Assembly (NCBI RefSeq): GCF_935822925.1
Contig: NZ_CAKXZS010000012.1
Span: forward strand, 62,001 to 126,000
Direction: 5' to 3'
Length of the DNA: 64,000 bases
Source of the DNA: Mesorhizobium ventifaucium
Lineage (GTDB): Bacteria > Pseudomonadota > Alphaproteobacteria > Rhizobiales > Rhizobiaceae
The notes under the pieces are model-generated. The model was not told the origin of the DNA and searched no databases. It worked only from the letters and a program-made list of their open reading frames with translations. Shown piece by piece: positions 56,401-64,000 of the stretch. Within the stretch, counting starts at the first letter, position 1, and each line of letters starts with the position of its first letter. A program made the position numbers and the translations under genes.

Positions 56401-57972
56401 TTGGAGTCGCCGGTGCTGTTCCTATTTGATGATCTCTCTCTCGACACCGACCGCCGTGAACTTCGTGGCGCGGGGGGCCTGATCTCCCTCGAGCCTCAGG
56501 TTTTCGATCTTCTGACCTACCTGATATGCAACCGTGATCGGGTCGTCAGCAAAGACGACATCCTGGCCGCAATCTGGCACGGACGGATTGTTTCGGAATC
56601 CGCATTGACTACACGCATCAATGCGGCCCGTAGCGCAATCGGCGACAGCGGCGAAGCACAGCGCCTCATCAAGACGCTGCCGCGCAAGGGCTTGCGATTT
56701 GTGGGCGCGGTGAGCGAACGAAAGGAGCCTATGGCAGCGCCGCTACCTTTGTCTTCCGGGCAGCTTACACCTCCCGTGCTGCCGGTTCAGCCTTCGATAG
56801 CGGTTCTGCCATTTGCCAATCTGAGCGGTGATCCCGAGCAGGAATACTTCGCTGATGGCATCGTGGAGGAGATCATCACGGCTTTGTCACGCATGCGCTG
56901 GCTGTTCGTCATCGCCCGCAATTCAAGCTTCACATACAAGGGTCGAGCCACCGACATAAGGCAAATCGGGCATGAGCTGGGAGTGCGCTACGTGCTTGAA
57001 GGCAGCGTGCGGAAGGCCGCCGACCAATTGCGCATCACAGCGCAGCTCATCGAGGCGGCTACCGGCGCTCATTTGTGGGCTGAGCGCTATGATCGCAAGC
57101 TCGCCGACACTTTCCTGGTGCAGGATGAGATCACTGGAAGCGTAGTGGGCGCGATCGAGCCCGAGCTGCGGAAGGTCGAGCGGCAGCGAGCGATCCGCAA
57201 GAAACCCGAAACTATGGACGTATGGGATCAATGCGCGCGGGGCATGTGGCACTTCTACCAGTCAACTGCCGAAGACAATGCCGCAGCCGAGGCTTTCATG
57301 CGAGGGGCGATCGATCTGGACCCGACATACGCACAGGGGCATGTTGGCTTGTCGGCGGTCTTTATCCAAAGAATCCTTTCGGATTGGAGTGAAAACATCG
57401 ACGCCGACCGGCAAGCAGGGTACGAAGCGGCGCGCCGCGCCGTCGAGCTCGACGACAAGGATCCCACGGCACACTTCTTGCAGGCATCGCACAGCCTGCT
57501 GAATCTGGATCACGGGTATTCCTTAGCGTCGGCGCAGAGAGCAGTCGACCTAGCACCGAATTTCGCAATGTGCCATTTCGTCCTGGGCTGGGCGCGCCTC
57601 TTTCTCGGCAAGTTCGAGCAGGCGATTGAATCGTTCCAGCTAGCGATGCGCCTGAGCCCGTACGATCCGTTGACATACGTTTTCTGCATCCATCTGGCGC
57701 TGGCGCATTACCACCAAGGGCACTACGCGAAGGCTGCGGAGATCGCGCGCACCGGCATCGGACTTCGGCCCACGCGCATGGCGTACCGGGTACTCGCCGC
57801 CTGTTGTGGCCAGCTCGGCCAAGTGAGCGAAGGGCAGGCCGCGCTCGCTCAAATGCGCCGCCGAATGCCAAAGGATGCCGAAAAACGATGGGACGTGTCA
57901 TATCCTTACGCCGATCCTGCCCACCGCGCGGCTTTCATCGATGGACTGCGCAAAGCAGGTTGGGACGGATAG
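56401..57972 (+). CDS. Winged-helix/TPR transcriptional regulator (OmpR-type DNA-binding domain, cyclase-like TPR protein)
   Basis: The N-terminal ~100 residues form an OmpR-type winged helix (LEPQVFDLLTYLICNRDRVV; IVSESALTTRINAARSAIGD; LIKTLPRKGLRFVGAV). The middle part has the conserved IAVLPFANLSGDPEQEYFAD segment. The C-terminal half has TPR-like repeats (VDLAPNFAMCHFVLGWARLF). There is no membrane segment, so it is cytoplasmic, unlike CadC. The start is a TTG at 56401 or a GTG at 56413. Its divergent position suggests that it controls the epoxide hydrolase cluster. The signal is unknown. Confidence 0.87.
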   Translation: MESPVLFLFDDLSLDTDRRELRGAGGLISLEPQVFDLLTYLICNRDRVVSKDDILAAIWHGRIVSESALTTRINAARSAIGDSGEAQRLIKTLPRKGLRFVGAVSERKEPMAAPLPLSSGQLTPPVLPVQPSIAVLPFANLSGDPEQEYFADGIVEEIITALSRMRWLFVIARNSSFTYKGRATDIRQIGHELGVRYVLEGSVRKAADQLRITAQLIEAATGAHLWAERYDRKLADTFLVQDEITGSVVGAIEPELRKVERQRAIRKKPETMDVWDQCARGMWHFYQSTAEDNAAAEAFMRGAIDLDPTYAQGHVGLSAVFIQRILSDWSENIDADRQAGYEAARRAVELDDKDPTAHFLQASHSLLNLDHGYSLASAQRAVDLAPNFAMCHFVLGWARLFLGKFEQAIESFQLAMRLSPYDPLTYVFCIHLALAHYHQGHYAKAAEIARTGIGLRPTRMAYRVLAACCGQLGQVSEGQAALAQMRRRMPKDAEKRWDVSYPYADPAHRAAFIDGLRKAGWDG

Positions 57973-58137
57973 CGGCGGTGGGACGTGGCAACGGTCGCAA
58001 TCGACGCGTGGGCAACTGTGTACCCGCGGGTGGTTGCAGAAGTCATTGTCGCCCTGGCGAGAATGACTGGCCCTACGAGAAGACGGTTGACGATCGCCTG
58101 GCGTCGATCGCGAATTCGGCCAGTGCCCAGATGATAG

Positions 58138-58350
58138 TTATGCTATTGTCCTTCCGAGAATCGCCTGGACCCGCCGAGGCTCGACACAAGCATACTTCTT
58201 GAGTTGATATTGGGGGTTCTTGTTGATGAAGTCAGCAGCCTTGACTTGCCCCGTCATGAGGCAATCCATAAACTGCATTTGTTCTCCTATCATCGGTTGG
58301 CATTGCTGCCCCGTCGAGAGACATACCCACAGTACGAGAATGCTAGTCAT
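58138..58350 (-). CDS. Small exported Cys-containing protein (70 aa)
   Basis: It starts MTSILVLWVCLSTGQQCQPM with a short hydrophobic N-terminus, has Cys residues at three further places and ends ACVEPRRVQAILGRTIA. Small proteins of this type are common in rhizobia and may form disulfides in the periplasm. The ATG overlaps the stop of the kinase fragment (ATGA), which suggests one transcript. The function is unknown. Confidence 0.6.
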   Translation of the reverse strand: MTSILVLWVCLSTGQQCQPMIGEQMQFMDCLMTGQVKAADFINKNPQYQLKKYACVEPRRVQAILGRTIA

Positions 58351-58607
58351 CGAACACTCCTGTCGTCTTGCAGATAATCCTGTCGATCTTGCATCGCGGG
58401 CAATCTCAGTATCACTGTTGTGCCCGACCCGAAGGTGCTCTCAAGATCGACGCTTCCGCCTGTTTCCTCGGCGAAGCGTTTCACCATCGGTAAGCTGATA
58501 CCGCCAAGACCCTTCCCCTTCGTGGTGAACAAAGGATCGAAGGCGCGGACCATCGTCTCCTGCGTCATTCCAATACCGCTATCGATGAAGCGACATCCAC
58601 GACGCAC
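58347..58607 (-). pseudogene. Histidine kinase ATPase-domain fragment
   Basis: About 86 codons encode the C-terminal part of a HATPase domain: G1 box DSGIGMTQETMVRAFDPLFT, then TKGKGLGGISLPMVKRFAEE and GSGTTVILRLP. The N box, phosphoacceptor His domain and sensor are absent, so it cannot act as a kinase. Its stop overlaps the start of the next small gene. It is a remnant of a larger gene. Confidence 0.75.
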
Positions 58608-58610
58608 CGG

Positions 58611-58784
58611 TCATTTCCGTTCGCCTCTCAACATCGGCCGGGCGCTTCTTGCTTCAACCATGATCGCTCGACGTTCGAACGCCGGGCCTGGCCCCCGCAT
58701 GTAGTGAAGTTCCGGCCGGTAGCTCGGTGCAATGAACTCACGGACTGCAGATGCCAGCCGTTTTCCAAGCGCTCGCAGTTTCAT
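58611..58784 (-). CDS. Small basic protein (57 aa), function unknown
   Basis: The frame starts MKLRALGKRLASAVREFIAP with AAAGGAG and an 8-nt spacer upstream, and ends PMLRGERK. The ribosome-binding site and codon use support a real gene. No family is recognised. It lies just upstream of the histidine kinase fragment on the same strand. Confidence 0.5.
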   Translation of the reverse strand: MKLRALGKRLASAVREFIAPSYRPELHYMRGPGPAFERRAIMVEARSARPMLRGERK

Positions 58785-59064
58785 GGCACAACTCCTTTCT
58801 CCATCCGAGACTGATGGGTGGAGGATGGACCACGCTGAGCTGAAAGACTTTCAGACGACCTCAATTTTGCCTTGGGGTCTTGTCCAGAATTGTCCAGAAT
58901 ACCTGCGATCGCGGTAGTATTGCGTGCCGAGAGGTCCACCAGGTCGGTCGCGTAGCGAACTGGCCAACACGATGCAAAACCGGCGGACTAGTCTACACGG
59001 GCGGCGAATGTCAGCCCATTGCGGAAATTTGACACCGCCTCGTCTAGCCAAGGAGATGATGCCG

Positions 59065-59694
59065 ATGGTCGAAATCGCCTACCCTCGCGAGAGGACCGCA
59101 CTCCTCCTCGTAGATCCCTACAACGACTTCCTGTCTGAGGGCGGGAAGTCTTATCCGCGCCTGAAACCGATCGCCGATGAAGTCGGGCTGCTTGATAATC
59201 TGCGCCGGCTGGACAGCGCCGTACGGACGGCGGGCATCCAAGTGGTCATCGTGCCGCACCGGCGGTGGGAGCCAGGTGACTATGAGGACTGGGACCATCC
59301 GAACCCCTCTCAGCAACGGATCATGCAAGCCCACCATTTCGCGCGCGGCGAGTGGGGCGGCGATTGGCATCCCGACTTCGCGCCGAAGCCAGGCGATATC
59401 GTTGCCCAGGAGCACTGGGGGCAAAGCGGTTTCGCCAACACCGACCTGGATTTCCGGCTGAAGCAGAAGGGAGTTACCCATGTAATCGTCGTCGGACTGC
59501 TGGCCAACACATGCATAGAGTCGACCGCCCGCTTCGCCATGGAGCTCGGCTATCATGTTACCCTGGTGCGCGACGCGACGGCCGCCTTCTCGCACGAAAT
59601 GATGCACGCCGCGCACGAGCTGAACGGCCCTGCCTTCGCCCACGCCATCCTGACAACAGCCGAACTGATCGCAGCCTTGGCCAAGGGAGCCTGA
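59065..59694 (+). CDS. Isochorismatase-family cysteine hydrolase
   Basis: The protein has about 209 aa with the catalytic triad of the family: Asp in ALLLVDPYNDFLSE, Lys in FRLKQKGVTHVIVVGLLANT and the nucleophile Cys just after it (ANTCIESTARFAMELGYHVT). This family includes nicotinamidases, N-carbamoyl hydrolases and biuret hydrolase. ATG 59065 with AAGGAG upstream is preferred to ATG 59056 or 59059. It lies at the right end of the hydrolase cluster, on the plus strand. Confidence 0.9.
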   Translation: MVEIAYPRERTALLLVDPYNDFLSEGGKSYPRLKPIADEVGLLDNLRRLDSAVRTAGIQVVIVPHRRWEPGDYEDWDHPNPSQQRIMQAHHFARGEWGGDWHPDFAPKPGDIVAQEHWGQSGFANTDLDFRLKQKGVTHVIVVGLLANTCIESTARFAMELGYHVTLVRDATAAFSHEMMHAAHELNGPAFAHAILTTAELIAALAKGA

Positions 59695-60242
59695 TCAAAG
59701 GGAGAAAGGCAATTAAACGCCTATCAATACGCCTGCCGCAGCTGCGGTGCCAATGAGTTAGTAGGTGCATAAACGGACCATCCGAATGGTATCGAGGAGT
59801 GACCGATCATGGCGCGCAACCGCGACTTCCAGAGCGGTCGCCGGCTATGTCCGCTCCCAGGCGGCGGCAAAGCTGACCTTAACGGCCGACATTGGCGCAA
59901 AGTTGTCGCCAGTCGGACGTCACTCTGGGTCATGAATTTCCCTTGATCTCCCCTTTAGGGAAGGTCTGCATAGGTCGGAACAGGAAATCGCGTCGGACAG
60001 CTTGAGCTGCTCCGTAATCTCAACCGCGAGCCCGGCTGTCCACCATCTTGTAGGCGCTGCCGGCGTTGACCGCGTTTCGATCCCGTGAGCGGTGACACCT
60101 TTGGACGTTCTTTCATGTTATCTGACGACGCGCATCATGACGCTGAAGGGCTGAGCGAACTCTTGGCGCCCTCAGCCGCTGAAAGCGGTTTTGCAACGGG
60201 TTGCACCAAGCTTGCCTTCGGAAGGCTAGGGGCGCGAACGAA
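59695..60242. other. Gap with one TGCAAC-type palindrome
   Basis: About 550 bp contain no supported gene. The palindrome copy at 60192-60205 lies at its right end, just before a tRNA 3' fragment. Confidence 0.5.
60192..60205. repeat. TGCAAC-type palindrome, copy 6 (exact)
   Basis: TGCAACGGGTTGCA is followed by CCAA, as in copy 3 at 40535. It lies 37 bp before the tRNA fragment. Confidence 0.7.
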
Positions 60243-60275
60243 GAGGTCGTGAGTTCGAATCTCGCCGGGCGCGCC
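60243..60275 (+). pseudogene. 3' fragment of a tRNA-Arg-like gene (possible attachment-site scar)
   Basis: The segment GAGGTCGTGAGTTCGAATCT and the following CGCCGGGCGCGCC fold as a T-arm (GTGAG/CTCGC around TTCGAAT) and the 3' strand of an acceptor stem (CGGGCGC), then a discriminator and CC. No 5' half with GCGCCCG is present upstream. It differs from tRNA-Arg(CCG) at 35541. Such fragments are usual at the far end of elements integrated in tRNA genes. Confidence 0.65.
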
Positions 60276-60744
60276 TATTTCTATATAAGTTTCAATTTGT
60301 TAGACTACATAGCTGCAGATTGCAAATGCGCGAGGCCATACGTCCGCAAGCTAGTTGAATGCGCCAAGCTGCCACCTTCGCGGCACAATTCGTGCGCTCC
60401 TTGCCGAATTCACTCACTTTCTGCAGGAGTTCGGCGTGGGCCAACTCAGCGTCACAGATGAGTGGTGCCACGTGGGCAGTGGTTGACGCTCCCGGCCTTA
60501 TTAACCCACATTTGGCGCTGGAACAGGGTCGCAAAACTGACCGCAAACTTTCCGGATCCGGCTTGCCTCCCACCTTCTTCCCGCTCCCCAGAGCCGTCTT
60601 AGATGCTAAATATGCAGGTCGAACCGAATTGCCGGTTGGCGCAATCCTCCCACGCAAGCGGGTTGTGTTGAGCAACGGAACCTTCGTTGATGCAGGCTTC
60701 AACCAAGCTCTCGTCGATGAAGGTTTCAGCCTCAATTCGTAGCT
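60276..60744. other. Gap between tRNA fragment and actinobacterial-like operon
   Basis: Overlapping frames exist on both strands (about 127-147 codons), but neither has a family signature, and they mirror one another. I call no gene here. Confidence 0.4.
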
Positions 60745-61680
60745 TTATCTCCCTCCGATCATTTTCGCCTTGCAGTAGCGTCGGATGATCTCGATCACGG
60801 TCTCGGTGGTGCGGTCGAGATAGCTGCGCCCGTCGGCGAGCCGCGCCGTCGGGCTGATGTAGCTCTGCGGGCCGATGTGGGCTGCCGGGTCGAGCGAGCG
60901 CACCGTGACCTTCCCGGCGTCCAGGGCCCGGTTCCAGGCGCTGCGCCGCCACAGACGCCAGCGCTGGGGGAAGAGTCCGATGCCCACCCGCTCGATCCAG
61001 TCGTTCGCGCTGGTGAGCCGGTACAGGTGGAGCGCATGCGTGAGGTCGTTGGCGCCGTTGTGGAAACCGCCGAGCGTGATCAGCCACAGCGGAGAGCGGA
61101 GCTGGTTGAAGAGCTCCTCGACCGCGCCGGTGGCCACCTGGGCGCCACCACTGTAGCAGAGCAGGACGACCGGTATGCCGCTGGCGGGCTCGTAGCCCGC
61201 GAGCCGGAGCTGGTCGGCGATCTGTGCACCCACTGCCCGGTTGTACAGCGGGCGGTACCGGCGGTCGGCGGCCACAAAGGTCTGCATGACGTTGTGCAGG
61301 AACAGCGTGATACCGACGTGCCGCCGGAGCCAGTCCCACACCGGGCGCCCTACGAGCGGGTCCGCCAGGGGCGAGTAGGGCTGGACCTGGCCCAGCACGC
61401 GCAGCTCCGGTGCTCCGGCGATGACGGCCTTGACGAGCTGGCCGCCGTCGCGCGTATCGGTGAAGCGGCGCTTGCCGATCCCGTCCAGGTAGACCAAGTA
61501 GGCGTCCGGCGGTCGCCCTGGATCGGCACCCCTGGCGTAGGGCACCTCCGGTGGGAGCGTGGCGGCCGGTGCGCGCCGGCCGATGGTGTAGACCATCAGC
61601 TCGTAGCGGGCGAGCAAGCCCTCGGCAAGCAGGAACGGGCCGAGCGCCAGGAGGGCGACGAGCAGGAGGAGCTCGCTCAC
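60745..61680 (-). CDS. Membrane-anchored alpha/beta-hydrolase-like protein
   Basis: The protein has about 311 aa with an N-terminal membrane segment (ELLLLVALLALGPFLLAEGL) and a lipase-type G-x-S-x-G in VVLLCYSGGAQVATGAVEEL. Other conserved blocks are YLVYLDGIGKRRF and DWIERVGIGLFPQRW. The start is a GTG at 61680 that overlaps the stop of the preceding membrane protein gene (GTGA). The substrate is unknown. Composition (very GC-rich third positions) and style match actinobacterial genes, unlike the rest of the window. Confidence 0.65.
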   Translation of the reverse strand: MSELLLLVALLALGPFLLAEGLLARYELMVYTIGRRAPAATLPPEVPYARGADPGRPPDAYLVYLDGIGKRRFTDTRDGGQLVKAVIAGAPELRVLGQVQPYSPLADPLVGRPVWDWLRRHVGITLFLHNVMQTFVAADRRYRPLYNRAVGAQIADQLRLAGYEPASGIPVVLLCYSGGAQVATGAVEELFNQLRSPLWLITLGGFHNGANDLTHALHLYRLTSANDWIERVGIGLFPQRWRLWRRSAWNRALDAGKVTVRSLDPAAHIGPQSYISPTARLADGRSYLDRTTETVIEIIRRYCKAKMIGGR

Positions 61681-62189
61681 ACGATCGCCTCCGGCTCCCG
61701 CGCGCCGGCGATGATCCTCGCGATCAGCCGCCGGACCACCTCGACCGTGGCGGCGAGCCCGACCCCCGCGACGGCGATGCACCCGGCCGTGGTCCACCAA
61801 CCCAGTCCCGACTCCGCGGCGAGCGGGCCGACCAGCCCTGCCCCGACACCGGCCACTAGCAGGATGTGCAGGAACGGCCCGAGGAGCGGGAACGCGAGGA
61901 CGGCGGCCAAGAGCAGCGGGGCGACCAGGGCGGGTGTCCAGGCCAGCCCGCTCGTGCCGGGCAGCGGGGCCGCGTCAGGCGCCACGACCGGCTGCACCAG
62001 GTCGGCGACGGTCCACGCGGCGAGGGGCCACAGCGCGATCACCGTGCCTTCGACGACGGTGCCGGTCACCATCAGCCCAGCCACGAGCCGCGGGGACAGC
62101 CTGGGCCTGCGCGCCACCAGGGGCAGCACCCGCCCGGCACTCTCGGACAGACCGGCGAGGACCAGCAGGACGACGACGGTCGTCGACAT
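61677..62189 (-). CDS. Integral membrane protein (170 aa), actinobacterial type
   Basis: The protein has four to five hydrophobic segments (TTVVVLLVLAGLSESAG; LVAGLMVTGTVVEGTVIALW; LLLAAVLAFPLLGPFLHILL; TTAGCIAVAGVGLAATVEVV). It lies 3 bp after the glycosyltransferase stop and overlaps the hydrolase-like gene start, so it belongs to one tight operon. No family is recognised. It may form a membrane platform for glycosylation or export of the product. Confidence 0.65.
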   Translation of the reverse strand: MSTTVVVLLVLAGLSESAGRVLPLVARRPRLSPRLVAGLMVTGTVVEGTVIALWPLAAWTVADLVQPVVAPDAAPLPGTSGLAWTPALVAPLLLAAVLAFPLLGPFLHILLVAGVGAGLVGPLAAESGLGWWTTAGCIAVAGVGLAATVEVVRRLIARIIAGAREPEAIV

Positions 62190-62192
62190 GGT

Positions 62193-63407
62193 TCAGCGAC
62201 CCCGTGCTCGATCGGTCGCGGTGCCTCTGCGCGCGTCGTCGAGGTACCGCTCGAGCTCGTCGGCGGCACGCCGGGCGCCGCCGGCCTGCTGCTGTGCGGC
62301 GCCCTGTGCGGCTGCCGCCTCGCGGAAGCTCGGCTCGTCCAGCAGACTCCGGGCGAGCGCGTGCACCGTCTCCGCAGTGGCGTCGTCCGTGCGGAGCGCG
62401 AGGCCAGCACCGAGCTCGACGACCCGCCGGGCTACCAGCGGCTGGTCCGCGCCCTGTGGCACGACGAGCGTCGGCACCCCGGCCCGCATCGCCTCGTTGA
62501 CACTGTTCATGCCGCCGTGCGTCACGAAGAGCGCCGCCCGGTCCAGCACCTGGAGCTGCGGCACGGATCGGCGGGCCAGCACGTTGGCCGGCAGCGGACC
62601 CAGGTCTGCCGGTTCCGTGTGCCCGGTCGAGACGACAACGGTGCCGCCCAGCGGTGCCAGCGCGGTCGCGAAGGTCCGCAGCAGGGCGGGCCCCGCTTCG
62701 AACACCGTGCCTAGCGACGCGTACAGCACGGGGTCCTCCAGCCGGACGGCGTCGAACCCTGGATCGGTCAGGCGGGAACCGACGCTCGCCCCGACGAACC
62801 GGTACGAGGGGTCGAACGCGTCGGCTCCGGGCTGGAACGCGCTGGAGGTGAAGACCAGGTTCAGCGGCTCGCGCGCGTTCATCAGGTCGGTCAGAGGCAG
62901 CCCGCCGGTGTCGTAGCCGCGGTGCAGGGCCCAGCGCGCGCGGACGTAACCCCAGCCGATGCGAGGACGGGCCGCCGCGGCGGCCACCAACTCGCGGGAG
63001 ATGCCGGTGGGGCTGGGCACCTGCCTGTTGAAGGCGAACGTGGTGAACGTTGCCGCCGCCGGCACACCGAGCTCACGCGCGGCCACCGCGCCCCATGGAC
63101 AGGCCGCCCCATGCACGATCAGGTCGGGCCGGGTGCCGCGGAGGTCCGAGAGCACGCCGGGCAGCAGGCCGAGGGCGGTCCGCGCAAGCTCTTCCAGCAT
63201 CGCGAGGGGGATCGGCGGATCCGGCAGGGGCAGGTCGCCCCCGGAGTAGAGGTTAACCTTCGCACCAGCGGCTTTAATCTGGGCCGCGAACGCGGGGGAG
63301 GTGTGGTAGGTCACCGTGTGACCACGCCGGGCGAGCTCTGCCACGACCGGGAGCGTCGGGTTGATGTACCCGTGCATGCCGATGTTGAGGAACGAGACGG
63401 TGCTCAT
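62193..63407 (-). CDS. MGT-type GT1 glycosyltransferase (UDP-sugar-dependent)
   Basis: This 404-aa GT-B fold enzyme of the macrolide/UGT-like family has an N-terminal acceptor domain (MSTVSFLNIGMHGYINPTLP; AELARRGHTVTYHTSPAFAA) and a C-terminal donor domain with FVTHGGMNSVNEAMRAGVPT and LVVPQGADQPLVARRVVELG. The catalytic His after the first strand is represented by H13 in GMHGYINPTLP. It transfers a sugar to a small molecule such as a polyketide, sterol or xenobiotic. Similar enzymes are mostly from Actinobacteria. It overlaps the short gene before it by 4 bp. Confidence 0.9.
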   Translation of the reverse strand: MSTVSFLNIGMHGYINPTLPVVAELARRGHTVTYHTSPAFAAQIKAAGAKVNLYSGGDLPLPDPPIPLAMLEELARTALGLLPGVLSDLRGTRPDLIVHGAACPWGAVAARELGVPAAATFTTFAFNRQVPSPTGISRELVAAAAARPRIGWGYVRARWALHRGYDTGGLPLTDLMNAREPLNLVFTSSAFQPGADAFDPSYRFVGASVGSRLTDPGFDAVRLEDPVLYASLGTVFEAGPALLRTFATALAPLGGTVVVSTGHTEPADLGPLPANVLARRSVPQLQVLDRAALFVTHGGMNSVNEAMRAGVPTLVVPQGADQPLVARRVVELGAGLALRTDDATAETVHALARSLLDEPSFREAAAAQGAAQQQAGGARRAADELERYLDDARRGTATDRARGR

Positions 63408-63661
63408 CGACGGCCTCCGGGTGCCGCCGCCACCGGCTCGCGCCGGTACAGGCCGGGGCCGGTGATGACCAGCTCGTCGAGGAACCGGTTCGCGGAGAGC
63501 AGCGCGGCGTCGGTCAGCCGGCGGGAGTGGCTGGAGTCCCGGAGCGCGGGCCAGGCAACCACCAGCGCCATCGTTCCGCCAGCACCGTCGTCTAGATCCG
63601 TCTTAACGGACCGACTGGAAAGCATCAGTCTTAGCTTTCGCTGCGACATCTCAGACCCCAA
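63404..63661 (-). CDS. Short leading ORF of the glycosyltransferase operon (possibly truncated)
   Basis: The 85-codon frame ends LVITGPGLYRREPVAAAPGG and overlaps the glycosyltransferase start (ATGA), so it is translationally coupled. Its N-terminal part (MSQRKLRLMLSSRSVKTDLD) has lower-GC codons than the rest, which suggests that the original gene was cut near 63600 and fused to foreign sequence. No family is recognised. Confidence 0.4.
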   Translation of the reverse strand: MGSEMSQRKLRLMLSSRSVKTDLDDGAGGTMALVVAWPALRDSSHSRRLTDAALLSANRFLDELVITGPGLYRREPVAAAPGGRR

Positions 63662-63694
63662 ACACCTTCATCAATGGCCCGGTTTGATTATCAA

Positions 63695-63780
63695 ATTAAG
63701 TGCAAATTCTCACATTAAGTGCACGCCTAACCGACTGAAATCGTTGATAAGCGATTGTCACAATTAACTGCAAAGCGACA
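63695..63780. repeat. ATTAASTGCA repeats, possible transposon end
   Basis: ATTAAGTGCA occurs at 63695-63704 and 63714-63723 (19-bp period), and ATTAACTGCA at 63763-63772. The last lies inside TTGTCAC...GCGACA, which on the reverse strand starts TGTCGCTTTGCAGTTAATTG. Spaced repeats ending in TGTC/GACA resemble the multi-site ends of TnsB/TniA-type transposons. No matching second end was found. Confidence 0.45.
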
Positions 63781-64000
63781 GTTGTTCTGGGTCATCGACC
63801 GGCTCCTTGTCCTGGCGTTTCTCGTGCGTTCCGAACCTCGGCAACCAGGTGTTGTCAGCACGCACATGAAACTCGGTTTTGCTTGATTTATGACGTCCCT
63901 ACGCCTTTTTTGATTAGCGCATCACTCGATCAAGATCTGCCGATCCCCAGGGTGGCTGGCGACTCTAGCGGCAGAACCTTGGGGCGCGCGGGCGTTCTTC
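63781..64000. other. Window end, no gene called
   Basis: The last 220 bp contain no convincing frame. A gene may begin or end beyond the window. Confidence 0.4.

Noticed and set aside
60292..60742. Overlapping plus- and minus-strand frames (127 and 147 codons)
   Set aside because: They are mutual shadows without motifs, and the region lies between a tRNA scar and foreign DNA.

Overview
The window looks like an alphaproteobacterium of the order Rhizobiales, most likely Mesorhizobium or a close relative. The reasons are high GC, a polyol (smo/mtl) operon and a urease operon in rhizobial arrangement, a DUF1127 protein, NodF/NodE-like genes, and intergenic palindromic repeats of the type common in rhizobial chromosomes. 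The genus is inferred from gene content and remembered family sequences, not from a search.

Positions 1-35.6 kb read as ordinary chromosome. A truncated LysR gene diverges from an agmatinase/amino-acid ABC transporter operon (630-3918). A lipoprotein, a MATE exporter and a histidine phosphatase follow. A minus-strand operon (15591 down to 6757) encodes a polyol ABC importer (smoEFGK-like), sorbitol dehydrogenase, mannitol dehydrogenase, a HAD phosphatase and an FGGY kinase. A SorC-type regulator (17144-18100) probably controls it through AGCAATT-type operators. The urease genes run on the minus strand as ureD-A-(DUF1272)-(microprotein)-B // C-(DUF29)-E-F-(DUF3995)-G, split by two small exported-protein genes on the plus strand. 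Next come a NodF/NodE-like acyl carrier protein and ketosynthase pair, a glutathione transferase, a basic Ala/Lys-rich protein, a P-loop kinase, a mutarotase-like protein, a penicillin-binding carboxypeptidase and an HNH nuclease.

From tRNA-Arg(CCG) at 35541 onward the sequence is accessory DNA. A tyrosine integrase with a partner DNA-binding protein sits next to the tRNA. After it come a decayed AAA ATPase cut at its Walker A motif, an intein-like Hint-HNH protein, a UvrD-type helicase remnant with an internal inversion, a complete IetAS-type anti-phage pair (AAA ATPase plus subtilisin-like protease), small membrane proteins, an XRE regulator and an IS91-family element whose integrase is frameshifted. 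From 49.6 to 59.7 kb lies a cluster of hydrolases, dehydrogenase and peroxidase-like genes (EamA exporter, broken alpha/beta hydrolase, SDR, AhpD-like, DUF6130, DUF6875, epoxide hydrolase) with a divergent winged-helix/TPR regulator and an isochorismatase-like hydrolase. A 14-bp palindromic motif, TGCAACGGGTTGCA and variants, recurs from 37.5 to 60.2 kb and appears specific to this accessory stretch. A 3' fragment of a tRNA-Arg-like gene lies at 60243.

The last 3 kb hold a tightly coupled operon (GT1 glycosyltransferase, membrane protein, alpha/beta-hydrolase-like protein, short leading ORF) whose composition and protein families look actinobacterial, followed by short repeats that resemble a transposon end.
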